Assembly: GCF_011100465.1 (NCBI RefSeq)
Contig: NZ_CP049740.1
Span: forward strand, 186,001-250,000
DNA length: 64,000 nucleotides
Reading direction: 5' to 3'
DNA from: Jeotgalibaca arthritidis
GTDB taxonomy: Bacteria; Bacillota; Bacilli; Lactobacillales; Aerococcaceae
Shown here: positions 27,182 through 36,353 of the stretch, one piece after another
Layout of the letters: each line of letters opens with the position of its first letter
How positions within the stretch are numbered: the first letter of the stretch is position 1
The notes under the pieces: generated by a model
Databases searched by the model: none
Told to the model about the DNA's origin: nothing
What the model saw: only the letters and a program-made list of their open reading frames with translations
Position numbers and translations under genes: made by a program

Positions 27182-27368
27182 TTACTGGCTCTGCGTCTTT
27201 GCGTCTGACTCTTTTATAACTAATGTATTACATTGTTTTATATTAACTATGCTTTCTTGTCTACACTTTGGATAATACAATGGGAAATTTATGAGTATAT
27301 TGTGTCTATTCGTATTTTCGTACGAGTTTTTTACTACAAATAGGGCAGTTTATCCATTCGTACTATTT
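27182..27368 (-). pseudogene. Cysteine-rich KTR-domain protein, frameshifted
   Basis: The first frame reads YEWINCPICSKKLVRKYE and stops. The next frame continues with INFPLYYPKCRQESIVNIKQ and ends KESDAKTQSQ at 27182. Together they match the small cysteine-rich KTR proteins of Tn916-like and related elements, which carry two CxxC pairs. A frameshift near 27310 and a Cys-to-Tyr change in FPLYYPKC break it. No start with a ribosome binding site is seen. Confidence 0.6.
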
Positions 27369-27372
27369 AAAT

Positions 27373-28116
27373 CTATTCCCATTTAAAAAACTTTAGAGAA
27401 ATAGTAATGCAAATGACAGTAAGGGTAGATATAATAATAATAGGAATTAAAACGCTATCAACTGCCAAGCCCAAAGATGCAGCTTTAAGGAGTTTTATTC
27501 CCTGTGTCAGCGGTAAAATATCAGCAACCTTTTGAAGCGCTATGGGCATAACTTCATATGGCAGTGTGGCTCCGGAAAATATAAGCATGGGGAAATATAA
27601 TATGCTTGCAATTACGCTTGCTATTTTACTGTTTGGAGCTATTCCACCCACCATCATTCCAATGCTGAACATAGATAGGATTACTAAAATATAACCTCCC
27701 AAGAAATAGAGCAATGAACCTTTAACCTTATAGCCAAAAAATATTGTTGCAGAGAAATAAAGCAGTATCAGTGAGGCAATTGCATACAACGTGTATATAA
27801 CAACTTGAACCAATAAAATCATTGATGAGCTAACGGGTGTTACCTTAAAACGCTTTAATATTTTTTTACTGCGATAGTCTGAAATAACTAATGGCAGCCC
27901 CATAACACCGCCTGCACAAATTGCGATTGTTGCAAGTGCACCAAAAGACTGTTCCAAAAAGCTATATTCTGCGCCTTCAAATGCTGGCTTATTTCCGTAA
28001 ATAATACCAAGAATTACTAACACTATAAGGGGCATACATATTGCAAATATAAACATATCCATTCCTCGTAGTGAGAGTTTCAATTCTGTTTTTAGCATTG
28101 TCTTAAAAGTTTTCAT
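27373..28116 (-). CDS. ABC-2 type transporter permease
   Basis: A 247-aa membrane protein with six hydrophobic spans, such as MFIFAICMPLIVLVILGIIY, ATIAICAGGVMGLPLVI, YFLGGYILVILSMFSIGMMV and LIPIIIISTLTVICITI. SDYRSKKILKRFKVTPVSS and the late LPLTQGIKLLKAASLG are typical of ABC-2 exporters of drugs or peptides. ATG 28116 is chosen because GGAGGG lies 6 bp upstream; the open frame reaches further back but within the ATPase gene. It overlaps the ATPase gene by 14 bp, so the pair forms one exporter. Confidence 0.9.
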   Translation of the reverse strand: MKTFKTMLKTELKLSLRGMDMFIFAICMPLIVLVILGIIYGNKPAFEGAEYSFLEQSFGALATIAICAGGVMGLPLVISDYRSKKILKRFKVTPVSSSMILLVQVVIYTLYAIASLILLYFSATIFFGYKVKGSLLYFLGGYILVILSMFSIGMMVGGIAPNSKIASVIASILYFPMLIFSGATLPYEVMPIALQKVADILPLTQGIKLLKAASLGLAVDSVLIPIIIISTLTVICITISLKFFKWE

Positions 28117-28840
28117 TCTTTCCCTCCTCTTCTGTGTACCAAAGATAAGTATCCTCCAATTTATCATAGGGGCTTGAGTTAATAGCCTCTGATACCGTAC
28201 CGTAAAATACAATTTTCCCTTGTTTCAAAATACAAATGCAATCGCATAAGGCTTCTACTTCGTCCATAAAATGAGAAGTTAAAAAGATAGTTAGTCCTTT
28301 TGCTTTTAATTCAGAAAGAATTTTCCAAACATCCCGACGTGCTTTTGCGTCAAGTCCAGTTGTCAGCTCGTCTAAAAAAACAACTTCTGGATTAGGAATG
28401 AGGGCAAGAACAATAAACAAACGTTGTTTTTGTCCTCCTGATAACTCTGTTACAGGGCTTTTGAGCTTATCACAAATCCCAAATTTCGTTAACAAATCAT
28501 AGAAATCTGCTGCTTTTTTATACAACGACGCCGTGACTTCACAAAGCTCTAATACAGTAATTTTATCTTGATAATTTGCTTCTTGAAATTGAACACCTAC
28601 TTTTTCGAATAACTTTTTACGATCTGTTTGGGGATTCATATCTAAAATAGATACAGCTCCACCATCATACTTCTTCGTACCTAGTATGCATTCAATCGTT
28701 GTGCTTTTTCCTGCGCCGTTTGCACCTAGCAATCCGAAAACTTCACCACGACAAACAGTAATATTTATGTTTTCTACCGCTTTAACATTGTGGTAAGATT
28801 TGCTTAAATTTTCTACCTTAATTGTTACTTCCATATCCAT
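28103..28840 (-). CDS. ABC transporter ATP-binding protein
   Basis: A 245-aa ATPase that pairs with the ABC-2 permease. Walker A LLGANGAGKSTT, signature LSGGQKQRL, Walker B PEVVFLDELTTGLD and H-loop FLTSHFMDE are all intact. The Glu after Walker B is present. ATG 28840 follows GGAGG by 4 bp (AACA). It resembles drug-export ATPases of the DrrA/CcmA type. It is read from a MerR-type promoter (28900-28870) that shares its core with two other promoters nearby, so it is probably induced along with the UvrA-like gene. Confidence 0.93.
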   Translation of the reverse strand: MDMEVTIKVENLSKSYHNVKAVENINITVCRGEVFGLLGANGAGKSTTIECILGTKKYDGGAVSILDMNPQTDRKKLFEKVGVQFQEANYQDKITVLELCEVTASLYKKAADFYDLLTKFGICDKLKSPVTELSGGQKQRLFIVLALIPNPEVVFLDELTTGLDAKARRDVWKILSELKAKGLTIFLTSHFMDEVEALCDCICILKQGKIVFYGTVSEAINSSPYDKLEDTYLWYTEEEGKNENF

Positions 28841-28869
28841 TGTTCCTCCTTTTTTTATCGTACTCCAAA

Positions 28870-28900
28870 ATTTTAACACCAGATATAAGTCTGGTGTTAA
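28870..28900 (-). promoter_or_regulatory. MerR-type promoter 3, before the ABC exporter
   Basis: Minus-strand TTAACA, a 19-bp spacer CCAGACTTATATCTGGTGT, then TAAAAT. The long spacer with a dyad (ACACCAGA/TCTGGTGT) is the hallmark of MerR-controlled promoters. Confidence 0.8.
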
Positions 28901-28928
28901 AATGTAGGGTACATTAACTTGTATTTTC

Positions 28929-31385
28929 CTATAAAAATTTACCTGTTACAGAATCAATAGAATTTTTTATTGTTTCAGGTGGTCCTTCAGCAATAATTTC
29001 TCCTCCATTTAGTCCACCTCCAAGACCCATATCTATAACCCAATCTGATGATCGTATAAAATCAACATTATGTTCAATAACAACTACAGAGTTTCCTTGA
29101 GCAACCATCCGCTTTAACATATAAATTAGACGTTCAACATCATGTGGGTGTAATCCTGTTGTCGGTTCATCCAAAAGATATAGTGAATCTACAGTTGATG
29201 GCTTTGCTAATTCCTTCGCTAATTTTACCCTTTGAGCTTCACCACCTGATAATGTAGATGCAGACTGTCCCAGAGAAAGATATCCAAGTCCTACTTCTTT
29301 AAGTATTTCAATCTTATCAGCTATTTGCCTCTCTCTTTTGAAAACATTATAAGCTTCATCAATAGACATCATAAGAATATCTGAAATATTATGAGATTTG
29401 TACTTTATCTCAAGAATATTATCTTTGTATCTTTTTCCTAAACATTCATGACATGAAACTTCTATATCTGGCATAAAGTGCATTGATACTTTTATTACCC
29501 CACTACCTTCACATTGCTCACATCTTCCACCTGGGGTATTAAATGAAAAGTCTTTAGCCTTTAACCCCATCTCCTTTGATATAGAGAGGTTAGCAAACAA
29601 TTCACGGATTGATGTAAAAACATCAATATAGGTAGCTGCATTTGATCTACTGGAACGCCCAATAGGCATCTGGTCAATCATCAGTACCTCCTTTATATTA
29701 TCTAGTCCATAAATACCTTCACACTCCTTAGGGGATAACTTTTTATTTTGAACATGCTGATATAATACATCAAGCAATAAGCTGGATTTCCCAGATCCAG
29801 ATACTCCTGATATAGTTACCAATTTTCCTAATGGTATTTCGACATCTATATTCTTTAAATTATGAACCCGTGCTCCTTTTATTCGAATATATTTTCCATT
29901 TCCTTCATTCCTCTTATGAAAAATTATTGTTGCTTTGTTATTTAAATATTTACCTGTTACTGATTTATTATGATTAGCAACTTCATGAGGGGTTCCAGTA
30001 GTCACTATAGTTCCACCGTATTTACCCGCACCAGGTCCCATATCAATAACGTAATCACAGGCTTCTATGAAATCTATATCATGTTCTACAACCAATACAG
30101 TATTGCCCATATCCCGTAATCTTTTAAGCATTAAAATCAACTTTTTATTGTCTGCTGCATGAAGTCCAGTAGTTGGTTCATCTAACACATATAAAACTCC
30201 AGTTAAACCAGTTCCAAGAAGTGTAGAGAGTCGAATTCGCTGTAACTCTCCAGCTGAAAGAGTTGAGACTACTCTGTCTAAGCTTAGATACCCAACACCT
30301 ATTTCCACAAGTCTACTAAACTTTTCTAAAATTACTAATATTATAGGAGAGACCATTTCTTTTACTCTGTCAGACAAAATCTCTAAAATGTGATTCATCC
30401 ATTTATAACAATCTTCTATTTCCATCTTATTTATCTCTATTATATTTTTTCCATCAACCCTAACGTTTCGGCTTTCCTCTTTTAGTTTTGATCCCTTACA
30501 TGCAGAACATATAGTTGAGACAAAGAATTTTTCTAGCTTTCCAACACCACTTTTCTTTTCAGAATAACGACGCATCAAATTTGTTACAACACCTTCATAT
30601 TTGCCATCAGGTACAGTTCTAGGTGTTTTAATATCAGGATATATCTTTTTGAATTGATCCCCCTCAACCCCATGCAAGAGCAGAGCAATTTGTGTATCGT
30701 TGTAATCTCGAATGGGTAAATCCATACTAAATTCAAATCCATAATGTTTTCCTGCATTAACCATTGAATTTCCATATCTATTGATATATATCTCATCCCA
30801 TCCTAATATTGCTCCATCCCGAATACTTTTGTTATAATCAATCAGCATTTCAAGATTTACTTCATTCGTGATTCCAAGACCATTGCAAACAGGGCACGCT
30901 CCTTCTGGTGTATTGAAAGAAAAATCTCTTTTTGTCAGTACTTCTACTGCCTTTTTGCAATTGGAACAATGGTGAACTTTGTTAATATCTTCTGCATTTA
31001 TTTCAATCTGTGAAATAATCTCTCCACAATGAGAACATGGATATTCACCAATTTTAGAAAATAAAATTCTTAGAAATGATAAAACATCAGTAAAAGTCCC
31101 CACAGTAGATCGTGGATTCATGTTACCATGATGTTGTTCAATGCTGATTGAGGGTGATAGCCCTTCAATTTTATCTACTTTTGTTCTGGGTATTAAATCC
31201 ACTGCCATTCCTAGTGATTCCATATAAAGTCTTTGGCATTCATGTTGAAGGGTTTCAAAAGCTAAAGTAGATTTGCCTGAACCAGACAAACCAGTTATAG
31301 CTACAAGTTTATTTTTGGGGATTTTAATAGAAATATTTTTTAAATTATTTCCTTTTGCTCCATTCACAACAATATATTCATTCAT
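28929..31385 (-). CDS. UvrA-like ABC protein, short UvrA2/DrrC type
   Basis: About 818 aa against some 940 for housekeeping UvrA. Two ABC modules are present: Walker A GLSGSGKST and GVSGSGKSS, signatures TLSAGELQRIRLS and TLSGGEAQRVKLA, Walker B YVLDEPTTGLH and YLLDEPTTGLHPHD. Zinc CxxC pairs occur in the first module and at CEQCEGSG and CHECLGKR. Between PCSHCGEI and FSFNTPEGACPVC there are only about 40 residues, so the UvrB-binding domain is missing. Such short forms go with resistance to DNA-binding drugs. Start ATG 31385 follows AAGGAGG. Its promoter matches the MerR set. Confidence 0.9.
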   Translation of the reverse strand: MNEYIVVNGAKGNNLKNISIKIPKNKLVAITGLSGSGKSTLAFETLQHECQRLYMESLGMAVDLIPRTKVDKIEGLSPSISIEQHHGNMNPRSTVGTFTDVLSFLRILFSKIGEYPCSHCGEIISQIEINAEDINKVHHCSNCKKAVEVLTKRDFSFNTPEGACPVCNGLGITNEVNLEMLIDYNKSIRDGAILGWDEIYINRYGNSMVNAGKHYGFEFSMDLPIRDYNDTQIALLLHGVEGDQFKKIYPDIKTPRTVPDGKYEGVVTNLMRRYSEKKSGVGKLEKFFVSTICSACKGSKLKEESRNVRVDGKNIIEINKMEIEDCYKWMNHILEILSDRVKEMVSPIILVILEKFSRLVEIGVGYLSLDRVVSTLSAGELQRIRLSTLLGTGLTGVLYVLDEPTTGLHAADNKKLILMLKRLRDMGNTVLVVEHDIDFIEACDYVIDMGPGAGKYGGTIVTTGTPHEVANHNKSVTGKYLNNKATIIFHKRNEGNGKYIRIKGARVHNLKNIDVEIPLGKLVTISGVSGSGKSSLLLDVLYQHVQNKKLSPKECEGIYGLDNIKEVLMIDQMPIGRSSRSNAATYIDVFTSIRELFANLSISKEMGLKAKDFSFNTPGGRCEQCEGSGVIKVSMHFMPDIEVSCHECLGKRYKDNILEIKYKSHNISDILMMSIDEAYNVFKRERQIADKIEILKEVGLGYLSLGQSASTLSGGEAQRVKLAKELAKPSTVDSLYLLDEPTTGLHPHDVERLIYMLKRMVAQGNSVVVIEHNVDFIRSSDWVIDMGLGGGLNGGEIIAEGPPETIKNSIDSVTGKFL

Positions 31386-31410
31386 TTGCATCCTCCTTTT
31401 CTATGAAAAA

Positions 31411-31441
31411 ATAATACCACCAAAACAAAGTCTGGTGGTAA
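31411..31441 (-). promoter_or_regulatory. MerR-type promoter 2, before the UvrA-like gene
   Basis: Minus-strand TTACCA, a 19-bp spacer CCAGACTTTGTTTTGGTGG, then TATTAT. The dyad ACCACCAGA/TTTGGTGGT lies between the boxes. Confidence 0.8.
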
Positions 31442-31454
31442 AGTGTAGAGTTAC

Positions 31455-32204
31455 TTAAAATCTTTCTTTAAACTCATAAAGTTGTTCTAATATAATTTTC
31501 ATATTTCTTTCAGCAATTCTCAATGACGTTAATAGATTATCGCAGGCAGAAACAATATCTTCGTCATCTTGAGGTGTATCTATTACCAATTTTAAATTTG
31601 TTTTAGGATCTCGAGATAATGCACTTAACATACGTAAAATTGCCGTAAGAGAATAATTGGCACAGCGAAGTGATCGAATAATTTTCAATCGTTTGACATC
31701 TTCATCTGTGTATATCCTATATCCATTTTTCTTGCGCTTAATTCTCAAAAGACCATTTAATTCCCAATTCCTTAAAGTATCTATTGTAACTTGCAAATAG
31801 TCAGCTGCTTCCTTTCTTGTTAGACATAAATCGCTTGTCTCCTCTTCAACAACTGTGTCTAACAACATCTTTTTTACAATTCCAATGGCTTCTTCAGCAT
31901 TTATCTGCTCTTTTCTAACTTGCTGCAAATAATCTTCAGCAAGAGAAATCGCTTCATCAAATTTCTTTTTCGCTGATAATCTAATAATCTCAACTGCTTT
32001 TTTGCGTAGACCATTCTGTAATACCTCTACTTCAAAAGCAGTTCGTGCAAGTTTGAATTGCTCTATATGAAAATCTGTAAAAACTCTATACCCATTTTTT
32101 TTACGTTCTGGTTTTGGTATAAGCTCATACGCTTCATAAAGTCTAACAGTATTCGGATGTATGCCTATTATCTGTGCGACCTCTGATGTTTTATATATTT
32201 TCAT
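31455..32204 (-). CDS. Double-MerR transcriptional regulator
   Basis: A 249-aa protein with two MerR-type DNA-binding domains. The first is at residues 1-50 (TSEVAQIIGIHPNTVRLYEA, RKKNGYRVFTD). The second is near 126-175 (LTRKEAADYLQVTIDTLRNW, RIKRKKNGYRIYTDEDVKRL). The linker may hold a ligand site. It probably works as an activator that untwists the 19-bp-spacer promoters found before itself, the UvrA-like gene and the ABC exporter. The inducer is unknown, but a DNA-damaging or DNA-binding drug would fit its targets. Confidence 0.88.
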   Translation of the reverse strand: MKIYKTSEVAQIIGIHPNTVRLYEAYELIPKPERKKNGYRVFTDFHIEQFKLARTAFEVEVLQNGLRKKAVEIIRLSAKKKFDEAISLAEDYLQQVRKEQINAEEAIGIVKKMLLDTVVEEETSDLCLTRKEAADYLQVTIDTLRNWELNGLLRIKRKKNGYRIYTDEDVKRLKIIRSLRCANYSLTAILRMLSALSRDPKTNLKLVIDTPQDDEDIVSACDNLLTSLRIAERNMKIILEQLYEFKERF

Positions 32205-32230
32205 TAGTCATATCACCTCCTATAATTTGT

Positions 32231-32261
32231 ATTATAGCACTCTATAAAAGTCTGGTGTTAT
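32231..32261 (-). promoter_or_regulatory. MerR-type promoter 1, before the regulator gene
   Basis: Minus-strand ATAACA, a 19-bp spacer CCAGACTTTTATAGAGTGC, then TATAAT. The same CCAGACTT core as in the other two promoters suggests autoregulation. Confidence 0.8.
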
Positions 32262-32398
32262 AGTGGAGTGTTTTATAATACCAAAAATCTCGACTTATTT
32301 CAACTAATGTATGATTTATTACAGTCATATATGTGATATCTGTACTCATATCCAAAACGAAATGATGAACAGTAAAATGTAGTATGGTGAAATAAATT

Positions 32399-32746
32399 AT
32401 GAAACAAAAAGTAGATAAATATGATTTCAAGGCTTTAGGTCAAGCAATAAAAGAAACAAGGAATGTGAAGGGATTATCAAGAAATCAATTAGCGGATAAG
32501 ATGAACATTGCCCCTCGATATATTGCGTCTATTGAGAACAGCGGACAACATCCAAGCTTGCAAATTTTTTATGAACTGGTCACCCTTTTAGATGTATCAG
32601 TAGATCAATTCTTTTTTCCAAATAAAGAAACAGAAAAATCAACACAACGTAGACAACTTGAAAGTTTGATTGATGAAATGGATAGTAAAGATTTAATGAT
32701 TATGACTGCTACTGCAAAGGGAATACAAGAATCCAAATCAGAGTAA
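32399..32746 (+). CDS. XRE-family regulator
   Basis: A 115-aa helix-turn-helix protein on the plus strand, against the direction of most ICE genes. The HTH is IKETRNVKGLSRNQLADKMN then IAPRYIASIENSGQHPSLQ, followed by VSVDQFFFP. Its C-terminal part (residues about 75-115) is helical and may bind a partner. Proteins of this type repress ICE regulatory genes. The ribosome binding site (GGTGAA) is weak. A clear terminator follows the stop. Its place next to the relaxase gene suggests a role in transfer control. Confidence 0.85.
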   Translation: MKQKVDKYDFKALGQAIKETRNVKGLSRNQLADKMNIAPRYIASIENSGQHPSLQIFYELVTLLDVSVDQFFFPNKETEKSTQRRQLESLIDEMDSKDLMIMTATAKGIQESKSE

Positions 32747-32775
32747 AGAACGGAAATATCCGTTCTTTTTCTTAT
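32745..32775 (+). terminator. Terminator after the XRE gene
   Basis: Stem AAGAACGGA/TCCGTTCTT is followed by TTT. Confidence 0.88.
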
Positions 32776-32808
32776 ATGCTTTATATCCAAATAATAATGG
32801 CAAGCAGG

Positions 32809-32940
32809 GCAAGGTGGTACACACCTTGCGATTTTGCTCAAAATTTCCTTACGGGATTTTTGCAAATCTGCTTGTTGGGGAGTATCCCCAATCCCCATTG
32901 AACACACAATAAATTGTGTGGCTACGCTCCCTTTGGGAGC
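32809..32940. other. Cluster of four inverted repeats next to the relaxase gene (candidate oriT)
   Basis: Four hairpins lie within 132 bp: GCAAGGTG/CACCTTGC (32809-32829), TTGGGG/CCCCAA (32875-32891), CACACAAT/ATTGTGTG (32903-32920) and GCTCCC/GGGAGC (32926-32940). They lie between the relaxase stop and the XRE terminator. Relaxase substrates usually lie beside the relaxase gene, so an origin of transfer is possible. Some hairpins may instead be terminators. Confidence 0.45.
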
Positions 32941-32959
32941 TGAAAAATCATAATCGAGA

Positions 32960-34360
32960 TTACCTTTGTTCTTTGTGTTTTTCTTTTTCCTTATCTGGTA
33001 TATTTTCACCTAAAAGGCGGTCAACATTTGCCTTTGCAGTCAATACATTTTTCATCTCTTTTTTTATGGAATGGTATCTTGCATAAGCCTTTTTCTTTTT
33101 AGAGAGCAGTTGAGAATATTCTGTTTGCAAAGCCTTTAGCGTGGATATTTTCTTACCCTCTAATTCATCAAATGCAGCCTTTGCAGCTTTGTGTAAAAGT
33201 AAATCAGTAGTATGTTCTTCATAGAATTTCTTAGAGTATCCTGCCTTACGATAAGCGGTATAAGTATCTCGGGTTTTTGAATAATTTATAATATGAGTTT
33301 TAAGGTTTCCTATCTCTGTCATACGCTTTTCAGTGGCTTTAATTTGAGCTGATAATTGATTGAATTTTTCGGTTGAAGTCTGTGCTTTTTTCTCTAAATC
33401 TTCATAGACAAGCAGATTGTTTTCCGTTAGAAAATTAATAGTCTGTGCCATCTGCTTCAGGTTAAAAATCTTTGCCCACCGTTCATAGCCAGCACCTTTT
33501 CCTGATTTTAATTTTGCCTGTATATCAACTAAAAGATTGATATGAGAATGTGACTTTTCAGGTGCTTTCTTTCTATTAATAAAAGGTTTTTTACCTTTAA
33601 CGATTTCCTTAATTTCTTCCTCTAAATATCCCTCTCCAAGAGAGCGCAAACGGATAAATTTCTTTTGTTCCTTGTTCTTAAAGGCAAGATGTTTTCCATG
33701 TTTAATAGAGTAACCTTCCTGTTCCATTTGCAATAGGAAATCATCAAAATCTGAAGTCTTTTTTGAAAGTATTTCATCTATATTATCTCGTATTTTTTGT
33801 GAATGGGTAAGGGGTTTCTTATCTCCGAGCCATTTGCCATAATGGTTTTTCCCACGCTTTGGATTTTCAATAATAGAGAGTCCGTTTTCAAGGCAAAGGC
33901 GATCAGATATTTTCCGTACAGCTTTACCAGAACCTAAGAAATCTCTGAACTTTTTTGTACAGTCTAAAGAGGTGGAATTATATATGATGTGATTATGAAT
34001 ATGAGATTTATCTATATGGGTAGCCACAATAAATCCATGATTTCCTTTGGTAAACTTTAAGGCTAACTCATAACCGATTTTGTTAGCAAGCTCTGGTGTA
34101 ACTTCACCTGGTTTAAAAGACTGCCGTATTTGATAAGCTATTACATCATTTGCTTGCTTTCTACCTGTAATATCAGAATAGATTCGCTTGGATAAAAGAA
34201 TTTCTCCCTTTACGGTTTTGGGGTCGCATTCATAGGAGCTGATGTATTCACAATCATTGGTTTTATCAGGATTTAATGCATAATCTATGCGGTCTGCAAG
34301 ACATTTTGCAATAGACTTCCCTTTGTTTTTATGCATAGAAATTAAGCGAGTCGTTGCCAT
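32960..34360 (-). CDS. Relaxase/mobilization nuclease
   Basis: A 466-aa relaxase that would nick oriT and lead strand transfer. The three-His metal motif is HIDKSHIHNHIIYNS (residues about 113-127). GKWLGDKKPLTHSQKIRDNI follows, and the second half is long helical/coiled coil rich in Lys and Glu (about 280-455). The amino end MATTRLISMHKNKGKSIAKC supplies the usual first segment; the nicking Tyr is probably Tyr27 or nearby. Start ATG 34360 follows GGAGG by 8 bp. MobC is encoded 8.5 kb away, with the type I restriction cassette between. Confidence 0.9.
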   Translation of the reverse strand: MATTRLISMHKNKGKSIAKCLADRIDYALNPDKTNDCEYISSYECDPKTVKGEILLSKRIYSDITGRKQANDVIAYQIRQSFKPGEVTPELANKIGYELALKFTKGNHGFIVATHIDKSHIHNHIIYNSTSLDCTKKFRDFLGSGKAVRKISDRLCLENGLSIIENPKRGKNHYGKWLGDKKPLTHSQKIRDNIDEILSKKTSDFDDFLLQMEQEGYSIKHGKHLAFKNKEQKKFIRLRSLGEGYLEEEIKEIVKGKKPFINRKKAPEKSHSHINLLVDIQAKLKSGKGAGYERWAKIFNLKQMAQTINFLTENNLLVYEDLEKKAQTSTEKFNQLSAQIKATEKRMTEIGNLKTHIINYSKTRDTYTAYRKAGYSKKFYEEHTTDLLLHKAAKAAFDELEGKKISTLKALQTEYSQLLSKKKKAYARYHSIKKEMKNVLTAKANVDRLLGENIPDKEKEKHKEQR

Positions 34361-34587
34361 AAGTATAACCTCCTTCTCAAATAAAAGTAGCATATCCAAA
34401 TGTTCATTGGATATGCTCTCTTATGATATTATTAATTTCACACTGAATAAAATCCCTTCTCAAAGGTTATCTTGTGTAATAATGATATAAGCTATAACCC
34501 CTTAACTATAAAATAGCTACTCTTATAAATATAAATGATAATCGTTTAATTAATTATTGTCACAATCACATAATAAAGTAATTTACC

Positions 34588-36342
34588 TTATTTTAACTCT
34601 GGCAAACCAAGCTCTTTTAAAAACTGATTGTGTCTTATCTTAGCTTCATTTATATCCTCTTCAATCTTGTCTAAATTTTTCTTTACATTCGCAAGGTCAA
34701 TAATTTCTTCTTCCTCAGCCGTGCTAACGTATCTTGATATATTTAGGTTAAAATCATTTTTTTCGATTTCTTCCATAGATACACGACGAGAATACTTTTT
34801 ATCATCTTCTTTCCGGAATTGATATGTTTCTACGATTTTATCAATATGCTCAGGTAAGAGAACATTCTGGCGTTTACCTTTTTCAAAATATTCGCTCGCA
34901 TTAATAAATAACACATCATTTTCTTTCTTACATTTTTTCAACACTAAAATACAAACTGGAATACCTGTTGAAAAAAATAAATTAGCGGGCAATCCTATTA
35001 TTGTATCGATATTGCCATCTTTGAGTAATTTAGTTCTAATTTTTTCTTCCACACCACCACGAAATAAAACTCCATGAGGCAAGATAATAGCCATAGTGCC
35101 TTGTTCACTTAAAAAGTGAAAACCGTGCAATAAAAATGCAAAATCAGCTGCTGATTTTGGAGCAAGCCCATAACTTTTGAATCGGAAGTCTTCTGCAAGT
35201 GTATCTGTTGGATCCCAACGATAGCTAAAGGGTGGATTAGCAACCACAGCATCAAATTCTATTTTTTTTGCTGGATTCATTTCACTTAATATATCCCAAT
35301 CATTCGTCAGTGAATCTCCATGAAATATTTGAAACTCAGTATCCTTGAATCCATGAAGAAGCATATTCATACGAGCAAGGTTGTAAGTTGTGATGTTCTT
35401 TTCTTGACCATATATTTGCCCAATACTATTTGGCTCTAGTTGTTTTTTAACATTTATTAGAAGTGAGCCCGAGCCACACGCAAAGTCCAATAAATTATTG
35501 ATATATTTCTTTTTGCCATTTTCAGGTGTATGACTATCAAGTATAACGATTCGAGAAAGGATTGTTGAAACTTGTTGAGGAGTATAAAACTCTCCAGCTT
35601 TTTTGCCTGAACCTGCGGCAAACTGACCTATTAAGTATTCATAGGCATTTCCCAAAAGATCTATTTCATTTGAAAACTCAGAAAGTCCCTCTGCAATTTC
35701 TGTTATAATCGAGCACAGCATTTCATTTCTCAGTTCATATGTTTTACCAAGTTTATCAGAATCAAGATTAACTTCAGAGAACAAACCTCGAAAAGTACTA
35801 TCAAAAGATTCATTCTCTATAAACTTAAATCCATCCTGTAAAGTCCTTAAAAGTAATTTACTTTGTGTTCGTGCTAACTCATAAATGTTACTCCAAAGGT
35901 ATTGAGGCTTAATCACAAAATGTACTTTTCTGCGCATTTGTTTTTCAAATATAGTTACTTGATCTAGGTTTTTATTATACCAAAGAGCAAGTGGAGTAAG
36001 CTTATTGCTGTCAAGTAAATCATGATGTTCTTCAATTTTCTTTTTTTCCTCATTTTTTTCTAATTGTTGTGTATTGAAGTAATTTGCTACCTGTTCTTTT
36101 AAAAAATCAATAGTTTCATCCTTATTTCCACTACTATAGATTTTGTTAATTTCTTCTTCACATTGTACATAATCACTTCCAAGCTCTTTTCTCGCTGATT
36201 CCTCATAATTATCAGAAAGATAACGAAGAAAAAGAAAGGATAGCATATAGTCACGAAAGTCATCCGCATTCATTGCTCCCCGCAACTTATCAGCAATTCC
36301 CCACAGGGTTGCCCCTAATTGTTTTTGTTGTAAATCATTCAT
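34588..36342 (-). CDS. hsdM: Type I restriction enzyme, DNA methylase subunit
   Basis: A 584-aa N6-adenine methyltransferase subunit. It has the HsdM_N helical domain (residues 1-165), the EFYTPQQVSTIL motif (251), motif I DFACGSGS (286-293) and motif IV ANPPF (368-372). The C-terminal tail (about 540-584) is helical and would contact HsdS. It is the last gene of the operon, 11 bp after the PrrC-like gene. Together with HsdS it would methylate a bipartite site that cannot be read from the sequence. Confidence 0.95.
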   Translation of the reverse strand: MNDLQQKQLGATLWGIADKLRGAMNADDFRDYMLSFLFLRYLSDNYEESARKELGSDYVQCEEEINKIYSSGNKDETIDFLKEQVANYFNTQQLEKNEEKKKIEEHHDLLDSNKLTPLALWYNKNLDQVTIFEKQMRRKVHFVIKPQYLWSNIYELARTQSKLLLRTLQDGFKFIENESFDSTFRGLFSEVNLDSDKLGKTYELRNEMLCSIITEIAEGLSEFSNEIDLLGNAYEYLIGQFAAGSGKKAGEFYTPQQVSTILSRIVILDSHTPENGKKKYINNLLDFACGSGSLLINVKKQLEPNSIGQIYGQEKNITTYNLARMNMLLHGFKDTEFQIFHGDSLTNDWDILSEMNPAKKIEFDAVVANPPFSYRWDPTDTLAEDFRFKSYGLAPKSAADFAFLLHGFHFLSEQGTMAIILPHGVLFRGGVEEKIRTKLLKDGNIDTIIGLPANLFFSTGIPVCILVLKKCKKENDVLFINASEYFEKGKRQNVLLPEHIDKIVETYQFRKEDDKKYSRRVSMEEIEKNDFNLNISRYVSTAEEEEIIDLANVKKNLDKIEEDINEAKIRHNQFLKELGLPELK

Positions 36343-36353
36343 ATCTGACCCTC

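Noticed and set aside
32605..33009. A 134-residue minus-strand ORF over the XRE gene and relaxase end
   Set aside because: It lies opposite the convincing XRE gene, overlaps the terminator and repeats, and has no ribosome binding site.
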